DNA of 64,000 bases from the NCBI RefSeq assembly GCF_046546515.1, contig NZ_JBKHKJ010000027.1, positions 12,586 to 76,585 on the forward strand, given 5' to 3'. How positions within the stretch are numbered: the first letter of the stretch is position 1; each line of letters begins with the position of its first letter. The position numbers were made by a program, and so were the translations under genes. This DNA comes from Parasediminibacterium sp046546515. GTDB lineage: Bacteria; Bacteroidota; Bacteroidia; Chitinophagales; Chitinophagaceae. Positions 52,378-61,240 of the stretch are shown piece after piece. The notes beneath the pieces were generated by a model that was given only the letters and a program-made list of their open reading frames with translations, made no database searches and was not told where the DNA came from.

Positions 52378-52956
52378 ATGGAGGCAGCACTTACATTAAC
52401 GGCTAGGATGGCAGAAGAGCAGAAACGCAATATCTCACAAATCATCGGCGACTATAGCAAGCGCTTGCTTGGCTTTATCCGGAAAAGGGTAGCCAACGAA
52501 GCCGATGCCGAGGATATTTTGCAGGATGTGTTTTACCAGCTTGCCGACAATGCCCAACCCATTGAACAATTGACTGCCTGGCTGTTTAGGGTGGCGCGCA
52601 ACCGCATTACAGACGTAAAGCGCAAGCACAAGCCCGAATTACTAGACGATTTGTATGACGATACAGATGATGAAAATATGCTTGGCTGGGCAGAACTGCT
52701 GGCCGAAAAAGACAACACGCCAGAAACGGCTTACTTAAGGAGCCTGTTTTGGGAAACCCTCAATACTGCATTGGACGAACTGCCGGCAGAACAAAAACAA
52801 GTATTCGTACTAAATGAGTTGGAGGGTGTGCCTTTTAAGGAAATAGCAGCGCAAACGGGCGAAACGGTAAACACTTTGCTGTCTAGGAAAAGGTATGCTG
52901 TATTGCATTTGAGGGACAGGCTGCAGGTGCTGCACGACGAATTAATCAATTATTAA
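52378..52956 (+). CDS. RNA polymerase sigma factor, ECF-like
   Basis: A 192-residue sigma-70 family protein. Region 2 is YSKRLLGFIRKRVANEADAE followed by DILQDVFYQLAD and TAWLFRVARNRITDVKRK. Region 4 is LDELPAEQKQVFVLNELEG and EIAAQTGETVNTLLSRKRYA. No anti-sigma gene with a zinc motif follows. The next gene encodes a small membrane protein that could play that role. Confidence 0.92.
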   Translation: MEAALTLTARMAEEQKRNISQIIGDYSKRLLGFIRKRVANEADAEDILQDVFYQLADNAQPIEQLTAWLFRVARNRITDVKRKHKPELLDDLYDDTDDENMLGWAELLAEKDNTPETAYLRSLFWETLNTALDELPAEQKQVFVLNELEGVPFKEIAAQTGETVNTLLSRKRYAVLHLRDRLQVLHDELINY

Positions 52957-52966
52957 AAACAATTTT

Positions 52967-53287
52967 ATGAAACATTTTTGGGTAAGGAAAATAGTAGGAT
53001 GCGTAGCCATGGTGGCTATAGGCATACCCTTGCTGGGCTTTGTGGTAATGAGCCTTTGGAACAATATATTGGTAGCAGTAATAGGTGTAAAAGCCATTAC
53101 ATTTTTACAAGCACTGGGCATATTTGTATTAAGTAAAATATTGTTTGGTGGCTTTAAAAGAGGCGGCGGCGGCTTTGGCCGGGGCCGCACGGAAATGAAA
53201 GAAAAATGGCTAAACATGACCCCAGAAGAAAGGGAACAGTTTAAAAACGACTGGAGAAGCCGATGCAGGAGCTGGAAAAATAATTAG
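52967..53287 (+). CDS. Small membrane protein next to sigma factor
   Basis: A 106-residue protein with two hydrophobic helices (VGCVAMVAIGIPLLGFVVM; AITFLQALGIFVLSKILFG), a Gly/Arg-rich linker (FKRGGGGFGRGR) and a C-terminal helix with NMTPEEREQFKNDWRSRC. The layout recurs next to sigma-factor genes in Bacteroidota. It starts 10 bp after the sigma gene and is probably cotranscribed. Function unknown; regulation of the sigma factor is possible. Confidence 0.8.
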   Translation: MKHFWVRKIVGCVAMVAIGIPLLGFVVMSLWNNILVAVIGVKAITFLQALGIFVLSKILFGGFKRGGGGFGRGRTEMKEKWLNMTPEEREQFKNDWRSRCRSWKNN

Positions 53288-53359
53288 GAATTTGCGACTT
53301 GGACTTTACTGCTTATTCCTGATGACTTACCACTTATCACTTACCACTTACGACTTATT

Positions 53360-53572
53360 ATGAATATCTTCATTTTTAAAACAGACATCACAGAAATGAA
53401 ACAGGTGCGCAAGGTTGCCCCTGTGCTGCGTGCCATGAAAGACATCCTGAAATGGAACTTCGACCTGCACGATAGCGACAATATCCTGCGCATAGAAACC
53501 CTGGCACTTGTGCCGCAACAGGTAGAACATTCGTTGCAACAGGCCGGGCATTATTGCAAGGAGTTGGAATAA
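53360..53572 (+). CDS. Hypothetical 70-residue protein
   Basis: MNIFIFKTDITEMKQVRKVA then VLRAMKDILKWNFDLHDSDN and ILRIETLALVPQQVEHSLQQ form an alpha/beta pattern like a small ferredoxin-like (HMA-type) fold, but without the CxxC metal motif. The start codon directly follows a 7-bp array (CACTTAC/GACTTAT, 53321-53356). It may be part of the sigma-factor operon. Confidence 0.7.
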   Translation: MNIFIFKTDITEMKQVRKVAPVLRAMKDILKWNFDLHDSDNILRIETLALVPQQVEHSLQQAGHYCKELE

Positions 53573-53591
53573 GGAATATTAAGGTTTACAT

Positions 53592-53619
53592 GTAGGGGCA
53601 GAAGAATTTCTGCCCTTAC
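53592..53619 (+). terminator. GTAAGGGCAGAA palindrome, copy 3
   Basis: GTAGGGGCAGAA-gaat-TTCTGCCCTTAC, 20 nt after a stop codon, with one mismatched arm position. Confidence 0.6.
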
Positions 53620-53724
53620 TAATTACCAATTTTCATCATTTTAACTATAAAATACCTGCCATTCCGTCAAATAACAACAGTAGGTATTAGCTTTGCTATA
53701 CTATTGTTTTTAAAATAATAAAAT

Positions 53725-54318
53725 ATGAACACGAAAACACTCACGCTTATTGTAATTGCTGCGTTGGTTTTAATATTGGGTGGCTGCGGTTGCAGCAGCT
53801 ACAATGGATTGGTAACTGGCGACCAAGGCACAAAACAAGCCTGGAGCAATGTGGAAACCAACTACCAGCGCCGTACCGATTTGTACAGCAGCGTTATTAA
53901 AACCATAGAAGGATCCGCTAATTTTGAAAAATCAACTTTAAAAGACGTATTGGCCGCAAGGGCAAGTGCCACGCAGGTAAGGGTTGACATTAACGACCCC
54001 GCTACTTTGGCCAAGTTCCAAGCAGCACAAGGGCAGTTGCAAAGTTCTTTTGGCAGGTTGATGGCAGTAGCCGAAGCTTATCCAGATTTAAAAACAACCC
54101 GCTCCTTCCAGGATTTCCAAACGCAAATAGAAGGAACTGAAAACCGCATTAACATTGCAAGGAAAGACTACAACGCCAGCGTGCAGGATTATAACTTGCA
54201 GGTAAAACGTTTTCCTAATAATATTTTTGCAGGTATTTTCCACTTTACAGAAAAGCCTTACTACGAAGCTGATGCTGGCAGCGATAAGGTGCCGGATATT
54301 CAGTTTAATATTAAATAG
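53725..54318 (+). CDS. LemA family lipoprotein
   Basis: A 197-residue protein. The signal ends VLILGGCGCSS, a lipobox-like site, followed by the LemA helical core: NGLVTGDQGTKQAWSNVETN, YQRRTDLYSSVIKTIEGSAN and AEAYPDLKTTRSFQDFQTQI. LemA proteins form helical-bundle envelope proteins of unclear role. The two TPM-domain genes directly downstream form the usual LemA-TPM cluster. Confidence 0.93.
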   Translation: MNTKTLTLIVIAALVLILGGCGCSSYNGLVTGDQGTKQAWSNVETNYQRRTDLYSSVIKTIEGSANFEKSTLKDVLAARASATQVRVDINDPATLAKFQAAQGQLQSSFGRLMAVAEAYPDLKTTRSFQDFQTQIEGTENRINIARKDYNASVQDYNLQVKRFPNNIFAGIFHFTEKPYYEADAGSDKVPDIQFNIK

Positions 54319-54326
54319 CGTGTATA

Positions 54327-54363
54327 ATAGTGCTGCCAACCTTCAAAAAGTTGGCAACACTAT
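54327..54363 (+). terminator. Hairpin after the LemA gene
   Basis: ATAGTG-c-TGCCAAC and GTTGGCA-a-CACTAT form an interrupted stem 8 nt after the stop. It resembles the stem at 42145-42173. Confidence 0.55.
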
Positions 54364-54450
54364 TATAAAAAAAAGGTTCTTTTTTTCTTCTTTATTTCCT
54401 TTGTGCTACTTTGAGGCTTCGTGCCTTTGTGGCAGACAAAACCCTCTTCT

Positions 54451-54912
54451 ATGTTCAATTGGTTTAAACGCAAGGCAGCCGATTTCTTTTCCCCGGAAGA
54501 GAACGACCTGATTGTTGCTGCTATTAAAGAAGCGGAGCATAGGACTAGTGGCGAGATAAGGGTGTATATTGAAAGCAAATGTACATCACCTGAACCCTTG
54601 CAAAGAGCCATAGAATTGTTTGACGATTTGGGCATATACAAAACCAAGGAACGGAATGGGGTATTGGTATATATAGCCATCAAAAGCAGGCAACTGGCCA
54701 TTTATGGCGACGAAAGCATTTATAAAAAAGTAGGCAAGGAGTTTTGGGACAAAAAGGTAGCAAAAATTATCCAGTTTTTCGATGCAAAAGAATATTCCGA
54801 AGGTATTGCCACCATTGTTAAGGAAATAGGGGAGGCCTTGCACGAGCATTTCCCTTACAATAACGAAGGTGATATTAATGAACTACCCGATGATATTGTA
54901 TTTGGCAAGTAA
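54451..54912 (+). CDS. TPM-domain protein
   Basis: A 153-residue protein with start MFNWFKRKAADFFSPEEN (the Met at 54421 lies in the dispersed ctttgtggca repeat). EHRTSGEIRVYIESKC and GVLVYIAIKSRQLAIYGDES are the TPM_phosphatase-type core. A soluble single-domain form, lacking the signal peptide and Gly-rich tail of its neighbour. Proposed phosphatase activity is known for plant and a few bacterial TPM proteins only. Confidence 0.88.
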   Translation: MFNWFKRKAADFFSPEENDLIVAAIKEAEHRTSGEIRVYIESKCTSPEPLQRAIELFDDLGIYKTKERNGVLVYIAIKSRQLAIYGDESIYKKVGKEFWDKKVAKIIQFFDAKEYSEGIATIVKEIGEALHEHFPYNNEGDINELPDDIVFGK

Positions 54913-54920
54913 ATAAGTAC

Positions 54921-55664
54921 ATGAAAAAAATCCTTTTTATATTTTTATTGCTTATTAGCTGCTGCATTGCAAATGCCCAGAAAGTAATACCAATGCCTAG
55001 CCCTGCAAGGCTAGTGGTTGACAATGCGCATGTATTGAGCGACCAAGAGCAAGCACAATTGGAACAAAAATTAGTAGCACTAGACGATAGCACATCTAAC
55101 CAAATAGCTATTGTAACTGTGCCTACCCTAGGAGATGAACCCATTGAGGATGTGGCCACGGCTACTTTCAGGAGCTGGGGCATTGGCAATAAAAAAACAA
55201 ACAACGGCATATTGATATTGGTGGCCGTGGATGACAGGAAAGTAAGAATAGAAGTAGGTTATGGCCTAGAAGGTGCAATACCAGATGTTACGGCAAAAGA
55301 CATTATTGAAAACCATATAACTCCTAACTTTAAAGCAGGTAACTATTACAAAGGGCTAGACGAGGCCGTGGATAACCTTGCAAAAGCCGCTGTGGGTGAG
55401 TATAAGGTACAAGCACAAAAAAAAGGAAAAGGAGGAGGTAGCGGAAGCATTATTTTTATTATCATCTTGTTTATTGTATTTGCAATATTAGGTAGTAGTA
55501 GGGGCGGCGGCGGTGGCGGCGGTTTGTTTATCCCACTTTTGTTTAGTAGTGGTGGCTTTGGTGGCAGGAGCGATAGTGGAGGCAGCTTTGGAGGCGGCGG
55601 CGGCGGCTTTGGTGGGTTTGGCGGCGGTAGCAGCGGTGGCGGTGGCGCTAGTGGTGGCTGGTAG
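54921..55664 (+). CDS. TPM-domain membrane protein with Gly-rich tail (YgcG-like)
   Basis: A 247-residue protein. Signal peptide MKKILFIFLLLISCCIANAQ, TPM domain (LVVDNAHVLSDQEQAQLEQK, SNQIAIVTVPTLGDEPIEDV, DRKVRIEVGYGLEGAIPDV), a membrane segment (IIFIIILFIVFAILG) and a long Gly/Ser-rich tail ending GGGGASGGW. It starts 8 bp after the previous gene; the two and LemA make an operon. Confidence 0.92.
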   Translation: MKKILFIFLLLISCCIANAQKVIPMPSPARLVVDNAHVLSDQEQAQLEQKLVALDDSTSNQIAIVTVPTLGDEPIEDVATATFRSWGIGNKKTNNGILILVAVDDRKVRIEVGYGLEGAIPDVTAKDIIENHITPNFKAGNYYKGLDEAVDNLAKAAVGEYKVQAQKKGKGGGSGSIIFIIILFIVFAILGSSRGGGGGGGLFIPLLFSSGGFGGRSDSGGSFGGGGGGFGGFGGGSSGGGGASGGW

Positions 55665-56027
55665 TTGTCTGAACTATGATTTATAGGATTTCGGGGATTA
55701 AAGTGAAAGTATGATATTGCTTATTACTTCTCACAACTCAAAAATGTTCAATCCCTTCTTTGCTTTGCTTAATTCCTTAGTGCTGCTTTGAGTCTTAGGA
55801 ATGCGGGTTAAATAAATTAAGCAATTTTAAATTAGGCTATTTAAGAATGAAGTAACCTTGTCGAATAGCCTTTTCGTCCTATAAGTGCAACGTTTTTCTT
55901 GTCTTTAAGTAACCTATTTGCGTCTTCTCTGCGTTTAATGGCTTTGCGACCTTTGCGGTTAAACTTGCTCACTTTGTTTTGACAACATTGCTTAGTGTCT
56001 TTGTGGCTAAAACCAATTAATATATTT
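55665..56027. other. Gap rich in dispersed ctttgtggc repeats
   Basis: Fragments of the ctttgtg/cttcgtg family cover 55750-55800 and 55905-56010 in several overlapping versions, ending right at the next gene's start. No gene or terminator stands out. Confidence 0.6.
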
Positions 56028-56858
56028 ATGAAGTCAATTGTTTTTTCTTTCAGTTTAATGTTTGTTTTGGCGGGTGCATTCGGTCAAGCCAAACTAACAC
56101 CAGGCTCTAAGTTTACCTTAACACAAGAATCAAAAATCAACACCACCACATCCATGATGGGTACAGATATGTTGATAGAATCTACCAATACTTTATATGT
56201 AGAGATAGAAATAAAAACACTTGTTAATGACAGTACGCTGGTAATTAATGGTACTGTAAAACGCATAACAGGTCATTTTAGTGTTATGGGGCAAGACCAA
56301 AATTTCGATAGTGATGATAAGTCAACTGCCACTAGCCCCCAATTGGCACCTTTATTAAAAAACTTGAATAAACAAGAAGAATTTACCATTATTAATGGAA
56401 AGATAAAAGGAACTGGCAACCAAATGGACGATGCAATGGGGGCTGTTGCCCAGGCTTTGACTGGAGGTGGCGGTGCTTCGGCAAGTGGGTTTGTTGGGCA
56501 ATTGTTTGTCCCCTTGGCTGCGAAGAACAAGAATCTTGGCGACAAATGGACTACTGATGAAAAAAGCAGCGATGGCAATATGAAAATGGTGTCTATTTTT
56601 ACCATTACAAAACTAACGGGCGATGAAATAGAAATTACCGCAAACGTAGGTACTTCATTTGTAGGCAGTATCCATGTAATGGAAATGGACATGAAGCAAA
56701 ATATGTCTGGCATTACCACTTCTGTTTTTACATACAACCAAAAAACAGGCGTGCTGAAAGCTGGCAATTCAACTATATCATCCAATGGAACCGCCGAGGT
56801 AATGGGTAACAGCCTGCCCATGAACATAAAAGGCACAACCACAGTATCGGTGCAATAG
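56028..56858 (+). CDS. Secreted DUF6263-like protein
   Basis: A 276-residue protein with start MKSIVFSFSLMFVLAGAFGQ, a signal peptide. The mature sequence has the beta-rich pattern of the DUF6263 group: SKFTLTQESKINTTTSMMGT, LVINGTVKRITGHFSVMGQD, GKIKGTGNQMDDAM, FVGQLFVPLAAKNKNLGDKW, and VSVQ as end. The upstream Met at 55995 lies in repeat DNA. Function unknown. Confidence 0.75.
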   Translation: MKSIVFSFSLMFVLAGAFGQAKLTPGSKFTLTQESKINTTTSMMGTDMLIESTNTLYVEIEIKTLVNDSTLVINGTVKRITGHFSVMGQDQNFDSDDKSTATSPQLAPLLKNLNKQEEFTIINGKIKGTGNQMDDAMGAVAQALTGGGGASASGFVGQLFVPLAAKNKNLGDKWTTDEKSSDGNMKMVSIFTITKLTGDEIEITANVGTSFVGSIHVMEMDMKQNMSGITTSVFTYNQKTGVLKAGNSTISSNGTAEVMGNSLPMNIKGTTTVSVQ

Positions 56859-56946
56859 TTTCTATTCTTTTTTTCTTTGTGCTGCTTCGAGCCTTGGTGT
56901 CTTTGTGGCAAAAAAACTTCTTTCCCTTGGAGTCTTTGTGGCAAAA

Positions 56947-58239
56947 TTAGCTTTCTGGCGCAAATAACAAACACCCATCCCCATAACTTAAAAAGCGGTA
57001 ATTGTTTGCTAGGGCATAGTCGTAAAATTTCCGCCAATCGTTACCCACAATAGCAGCCACCAACAATAGCAACGTAGATTGTGGCTGGTGGAAATTGGTA
57101 ACAATGGCTTTTGCAATGCGAAGTTTGTAGCTAGGTGCAACCAATAATTGTGTCTTGGTAATTAACCTGTCCAACTTTTTTTCTTTTAACCAATCTATCA
57201 ATGCCTGCAAGGCATCTGCCGCCGCCACATCCTGCGGCAATTCGTAAGCATCCCATTGGTATAACGCCATTTCTTCTTTATTTTCTAACTGACCACTGAC
57301 CACTAATGACTGATCACTCGCGACAGACTTATGGCTTATGACTAACGACTTACGACTAAGTTCTTTCACCCCCAGCCAATACAAGCTCTCTATTGTCCGC
57401 AACGAAGTGGTGCCTACTGGCACTATTGTTTTGTGCAAGTTGGCTAGCAAATCTTCAATAAACCCTATAGTAACATCAATAAACTCTGCGTGCATTTCAT
57501 GTTCCTGCAGGGTGGCAGCCTTTACAGGCTTGAAAGTGCCAGCACCTACATGTAGTGTTACAAACTTGTGTTCTATCCCTTTTGCTGCCAATTGTTCAAA
57601 CAAGCTGTCCGTAAAATGCAGGCCTGCGGTAGGTGCAGCCACGCTGCCATCATGCCGAGCATAGATGGTTTGGTAAGTGGTTTTGTCAGTTTCTTCTGCC
57701 AGCCTGTTTAAATAGGGCGGCAATGGTATTTGCCCAGCAAGGTGCAATACCTCTGCAAAACTGAGCGAGGCATCGTCCCAGCTTAGTTCAATTAAAAAAT
57801 AATCAGAAAGCCTTTCTACCATGCTTGCTTGCAAATCCAGCTTTTTGATGCCGTAATCAATTTGCTTTGCCAACGGCTCGGATTTCCATTTTTTTGCGCC
57901 GCCTACTAGGCATTTCCACAGAACTTTCCCTTTTTGCAACATTGCAGTAGTAATGTCGGCGTATTGATCGCCCGGTTCCAAGCAAAACAATTCTATTGCC
58001 CCGCCCGTGCTTTTGGTAAACAGAAGCCTTGCCTCCACCACTTTGGTGTTGTTAAAAACAAGCAGGCTGTCTGCCGGCAAATGCTCATGCAGGTGCTTGT
58101 AGGCACTATCGGTAATGCTCCCATCCTTATATACCAATAGCTTGCTTTCGTCCCTTTTGGACAGCGGGTATTTAGCAATTTGCTCTTCAGGTAGCTGGTA
58201 GGTATAATCAAGTATTGATAAATGTTGCGGGGACGGCAC
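56947..58239 (-). CDS. queA: tRNA preQ1(34) S-adenosylmethionine ribosyltransferase-isomerase
   Basis: A 430-residue enzyme that makes epoxyqueuosine in tRNA. ILDYTYQLPEEQIAKYPLSK, LVFNNTKVVEARLLFTKSTG, ARHDGSVAAPTAGLHFTDSL, KFVTLHVGAGTFKPVKA and the C-terminal FHQPQSTLLLLVAAIVG are the family motifs. It is longer than usual because about 25 residues near 295-320 (KSLVISHKSVASDQSLVVSG) are encoded by a 7-bp repeat array at about 57290-57358, inserted in frame. An active enzyme is still likely, as the insertion lies in a loop before AALYQWDAYEL-like ALYQWDAYELP. Confidence 0.93.
   Translation of the reverse strand: MPSPQHLSILDYTYQLPEEQIAKYPLSKRDESKLLVYKDGSITDSAYKHLHEHLPADSLLVFNNTKVVEARLLFTKSTGGAIELFCLEPGDQYADITTAMLQKGKVLWKCLVGGAKKWKSEPLAKQIDYGIKKLDLQASMVERLSDYFLIELSWDDASLSFAEVLHLAGQIPLPPYLNRLAEETDKTTYQTIYARHDGSVAAPTAGLHFTDSLFEQLAAKGIEHKFVTLHVGAGTFKPVKAATLQEHEMHAEFIDVTIGFIEDLLANLHKTIVPVGTTSLRTIESLYWLGVKELSRKSLVISHKSVASDQSLVVSGQLENKEEMALYQWDAYELPQDVAAADALQALIDWLKEKKLDRLITKTQLLVAPSYKLRIAKAIVTNFHQPQSTLLLLVAAIVGNDWRKFYDYALANNYRFLSYGDGCLLFAPES
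57290..57358. repeat. 7-bp repeat array inside queA
   Basis: ACTGACC, ACTGACC, ACTAATG, ACTGATC, ACTCGCG, ACAGACT and further TTATGACTAACGACTTACG units follow on a 7-bp grid. The same kind of array is elsewhere only between genes. The insertion is in frame and contains no stop. Confidence 0.8.
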
Positions 58240-58686
58240 GTTTGATGAATTCTGTATTATAAAATAAGGATTATTGTCATATTTAAGTAGCTAATTAACC
58301 TCAAACGATGCAAAATTTTACGCAAAGTAAACCAAAATTGCTATCCTTTTTAAGGTAAAACGTATCACTGGGTGCATTATTTTTTTTCTTTTTAGTACAA
58401 AATAACCCTGGCACAACCCTTCTCCCATCCGGCCTCACTTATCCCTAAAGGCAGGAACAAACTCTCTCACGGGAGAGGCAGCAAGAAGTGGGAGGGCAAA
58501 ACGAGAACAGTTGTATATTTTTTATAATATCCTTTCGCAGGTTATTTTGTTAAAATAGTTTCAGTTTTGCCAATTTTTGGTCTTTTTTGCCACTTCTGAT
58601 TTTTTTTTTTAATCCTCTTAATTTTTGTAAAGGATTGATTATCAGTAATATTAGCGAATTTTTAGTAGAAAAAACGTGATATTTTA

Positions 58687-58778
58687 TGATAATTTACTAT
58701 CATTTATTAATTATTTATTGATAAGAAACTGATAATAAACTAATCATTTTATGATTATATAGTGATTATTTTTTGATA
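58687..58778. repeat. 11-bp phased TGATA array, copy C
   Basis: TGATA/TGATT-type words start at 58719, 58730, 58752, 58763 and 58774 on an exact 11-bp grid, with TAATC at 58741. Earlier units at 58687 (TGATA) and 58698 (TATCA) are on an 11-bp grid shifted by one base. Confidence 0.75.
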
Positions 58779-58809
58779 AGGAATTATAATACCCTAATTT
58801 TTAAAAACT

Positions 58810-58843
58810 ACTATTTTAATATTAGTAAAAAAAGAACTACGAT
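58810..58843. repeat. 34-bp repeat, inverted relative to 2114-2147
   Basis: The reverse complement starts ATCGTAGTTCTTTTTTTACT and differs from 2114-2147 at two positions. It ties this gap to the gap before the metalloprotease. Confidence 0.65.
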
Positions 58844-59502
58844 ATTGCTGCTGGGACACTAGCTTTGTAAATGCTTTGAATCAGGTGCATTTATGCGCCA
58901 AAGATAAGATTTTTATAAATTTGGGCACGTTTCAGGACAAATAAAAAAGACAGTCCAAGCGAAACATTTTTATGTACCCCGTTTCACTTGCCCTCAACCC
59001 CTAAAGGGGCAAAGTAAACGCAAAGAGCAGTACAACTGGGTTAACAAAATGAAAATTATACTTTGGAGAGCTAATGTGGAACTGTTTTTTATGTAGTAAA
59101 CGCTTATAGCAACGGTCTTGGTGGTAAAGCAGCGGCTTTGCCTAATATTTACGTCCTTTAAGCAGCGTGTTTTACCTTTTTGCATCCCCTTTGCTCCCTC
59201 TTTGCATAAATCGCTTTGCAAATCTTTGCGATTAAGCAATCTGCTTCAATTAAAATTAGGCAAGTTAAAAAATGTGTGTAAACGATACCTTCAAGGGGGA
59301 ACAAGTTAAACGTACTATCTAAGTATTGCTTATTTCACCTAATACCCTTTGTGCAAACCCTTTGTGTGCATTGTGGTTAAACTTTCTTTTTACTTGCCCA
59401 CAATTGCCTTTTTTCTACTATAGAATAAGAAATTCGCATTAAATTTACAAAAAATCCTTTCAATTCTTAATAAACTCCCCAGTAGCTAACATTTTTTAAA
59501 CA

Positions 59503-59603
59503 TTATCCACAGCTTATGAACAGCATAAGCAGGGTATATATTCCAAAAAATTGCCAAAGCCCAATGCAGTCCTGCTTTTCAGCCTAAAAAAATCTGTGGA
59601 TAA
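59503..59603. promoter_or_regulatory. Two convergent perfect DnaA boxes upstream of mraZ
   Basis: TTATCCACA at 59503-59511 and TGTGGATAA at 59595-59603 are perfect DnaA-box consensus sequences in opposite orientations 83 bp apart. Between them lies a small hairpin GCTTAT-gaacagc-ATAAGC. They may couple division-gene expression to DnaA. Two boxes alone do not make an origin. Confidence 0.55.
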
Positions 59604-59690
59604 ATTCAAAAGTCAAAAAGTTGCTTTCTTCGGGTATAAAAGTGTTATTTTGTGGGAGAAAGTGTAGGTTTTCTATCCTAATTAAGGCAA

Positions 59691-60131
59691 ATGAACGGTT
59701 TTTCTGGCGAATATGAGGTAACACTAGACTCGAAGCAACGCTTCCTGTTACCTGCTGGGGTAAAAAAGCAGTTTGCAGAAGGTGAAAACACTTTTGTACT
59801 GGCAAGGGGGATTGAAGAGTGCATTACGCTATACCCGGTAAAAACATGGGAAGCCATCGAGCAAAAACTGAATGCCTTAAATAAGTTTGATGAAGAGGCA
59901 AGGACGTTTAAGCGTATTTTTTTAAGGGGTGTAACTGAAATAGAACTAGACTCGGCAGGCAGGATATTGGTGCCGCCTACTTTAAAAGAATATGCTGGTT
60001 TAAAAAAGGAGATGATTATTGCGGGCATGACGGATTTTTTTGAGATATGGGAGCCCAATAAATACGATGCTGTCCTTAAGAAGGTATCCCCTACGAAGTT
60101 TAGTGAATTGGCCAACAAGTTGTTTTTATAA
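59691..60131 (+). CDS. mraZ: Transcriptional regulator MraZ
   Basis: A 146-residue protein with two AbrB-like MraZ repeats: GEYEVTLDSKQRFLLPAGVK and TEIELDSAGRILVPPTLKEY. It regulates the dcw operon that it heads, binding GTG-type repeats in its own leader in other bacteria; I see no clear repeat of that type here. It starts the plus-strand cluster. Confidence 0.96.
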   Translation: MNGFSGEYEVTLDSKQRFLLPAGVKKQFAEGENTFVLARGIEECITLYPVKTWEAIEQKLNALNKFDEEARTFKRIFLRGVTEIELDSAGRILVPPTLKEYAGLKKEMIIAGMTDFFEIWEPNKYDAVLKKVSPTKFSELANKLFL

Positions 60132-60170
60132 AGAAACTGAATGTTTTAAACGCTTAATAGCGGTTATTGA

Positions 60171-61139
60171 ATGAAAGTAAAAAAAGGAGCAGTACAAGAT
60201 GATGGCACACAAGCAGATAGCCCCACGCAAGGCCCATTGTACCATGTACCCGTATTGTTTGATGAAACCATTGAAGGCTTGGATATAAAACCAAATGGTA
60301 TATATGTCGATTGCACATTTGGCGGCGGTGGACACAGCCGGGGCATATTGGAAAAACTCGGTAAGGATGGCAAATTGGTTGCTTTTGATCAAGATGAAGA
60401 TGCAGTAAGCAACCTTCCGGCAGATAAGCGGGTGGTTTTTGTGCCACAAAATTTTAAGCACATGCACCGTTTTTTGCGGTTGCACAAAATAAAACAGGTA
60501 GATGGGGTGTTGGCAGACTTGGGCGTAAGCAGCCACCAGTTTGACGAAGGAGACAGGGGGTTTTCTATCCGGTTTGATGGGCCGCTAGATATGCGGATGG
60601 ACAAAAGGCAATTGCTGGATGCAGCCCAAATTATTGCAACATACACGGAGCAGCAGTTGCATAAGTTATTTGAACAGTATGGCGAAGTGAGCAATTCAAA
60701 AACGTTGGCAAAGCATATCGTTTCTGCAAGGCAGCAAACGCAGGCACAAACCATTTTGCAGTTCAAGGCAATGATTAGTCCCGTGGTTAAGGGCAATCCC
60801 AATAAGTATTTGGCACAGGTGTTTCAGGCGTTGCGGATAGAAGTGAATGAGGAAATGGATGCATTGAAAGAAATGCTGCTTCAATTGAACGAAGTAGTAA
60901 AACCCGGTGGAAGGGTTGCCATCATCACGTTCCACTCGTTGGAAGACAGGCTGGCAAAGCAGTTTTTTAAGAATGGCAGTTTTGACGAAAGCGAGGACGA
61001 TAACCCATTTGTGCAAAATAACAAGGAGCAAAAATGGGCATTGGTGAATAAAAAGCCCATCACGGCAACAGAAGGTGAGTTGAAGCTGAACAAGCGTAGC
61101 AGGAGCGCAAAGCTGAGGGTAGCGGAGAGGTTGTTTTAA
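60171..61139 (+). CDS. rsmH: 16S rRNA (cytosine1402-N4)-methyltransferase RsmH
   Basis: A 322-residue methyltransferase. HVPVLFDETIEGLDIKPNG, YVDCTFGGGGHSRGILEKL, DGVLADLGVSSHQFDEGDRG with FSIRFDGPLDMRMD, and PGGRVAIITFHSLEDRLAKQ are characteristic. It follows mraZ by 39 bp, as in most dcw clusters. Confidence 0.97.
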   Translation: MKVKKGAVQDDGTQADSPTQGPLYHVPVLFDETIEGLDIKPNGIYVDCTFGGGGHSRGILEKLGKDGKLVAFDQDEDAVSNLPADKRVVFVPQNFKHMHRFLRLHKIKQVDGVLADLGVSSHQFDEGDRGFSIRFDGPLDMRMDKRQLLDAAQIIATYTEQQLHKLFEQYGEVSNSKTLAKHIVSARQQTQAQTILQFKAMISPVVKGNPNKYLAQVFQALRIEVNEEMDALKEMLLQLNEVVKPGGRVAIITFHSLEDRLAKQFFKNGSFDESEDDNPFVQNNKEQKWALVNKKPITATEGELKLNKRSRSAKLRVAERLF

Positions 61140-61170
61140 GTTTTATGTTTTGAGTTTTAAGTTTTAAGGC
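61137..61170. repeat. Short 7-bp array (TTTTAAG-like)
   Basis: AAGTTTTATGTTTTGAGTTT and TAAGTTTTAAGGC lie directly after the rsmH stop, on a 7-bp grid. Confidence 0.55.
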
Positions 61171-61240
61171 AGTAAAATTCGTGTAATTCGTAAAAAATAG
61201 TGTTCAAAGATGTTCTAAAAATTCGTGTTAAAAACTTTAT

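Larger units (their letters stand above)
58240..59690. other. 1.45-kb repeat-rich gap before the dcw cluster
   Basis: The gap holds a C-rich region like other CACCCCAACC units (58420-58495), a block at 58551-58572 and another at 58810-58843 that match 2369-2392 and 2114-2147 in reverse complement, TGATA array C, and two DnaA boxes near 59503 and 59595. The short frames at 58994-59309 are not supported. Confidence 0.7.

Noticed and set aside
58994..59309. Small frames upstream of mraZ
   Set aside because: They overlap fragments of the ctttgtg dispersed repeat on both strands and have no conserved features.
59503..59603. Chromosomal replication origin
   Set aside because: Only two DnaA boxes are found, with no dnaA or other origin-linked gene in the window.
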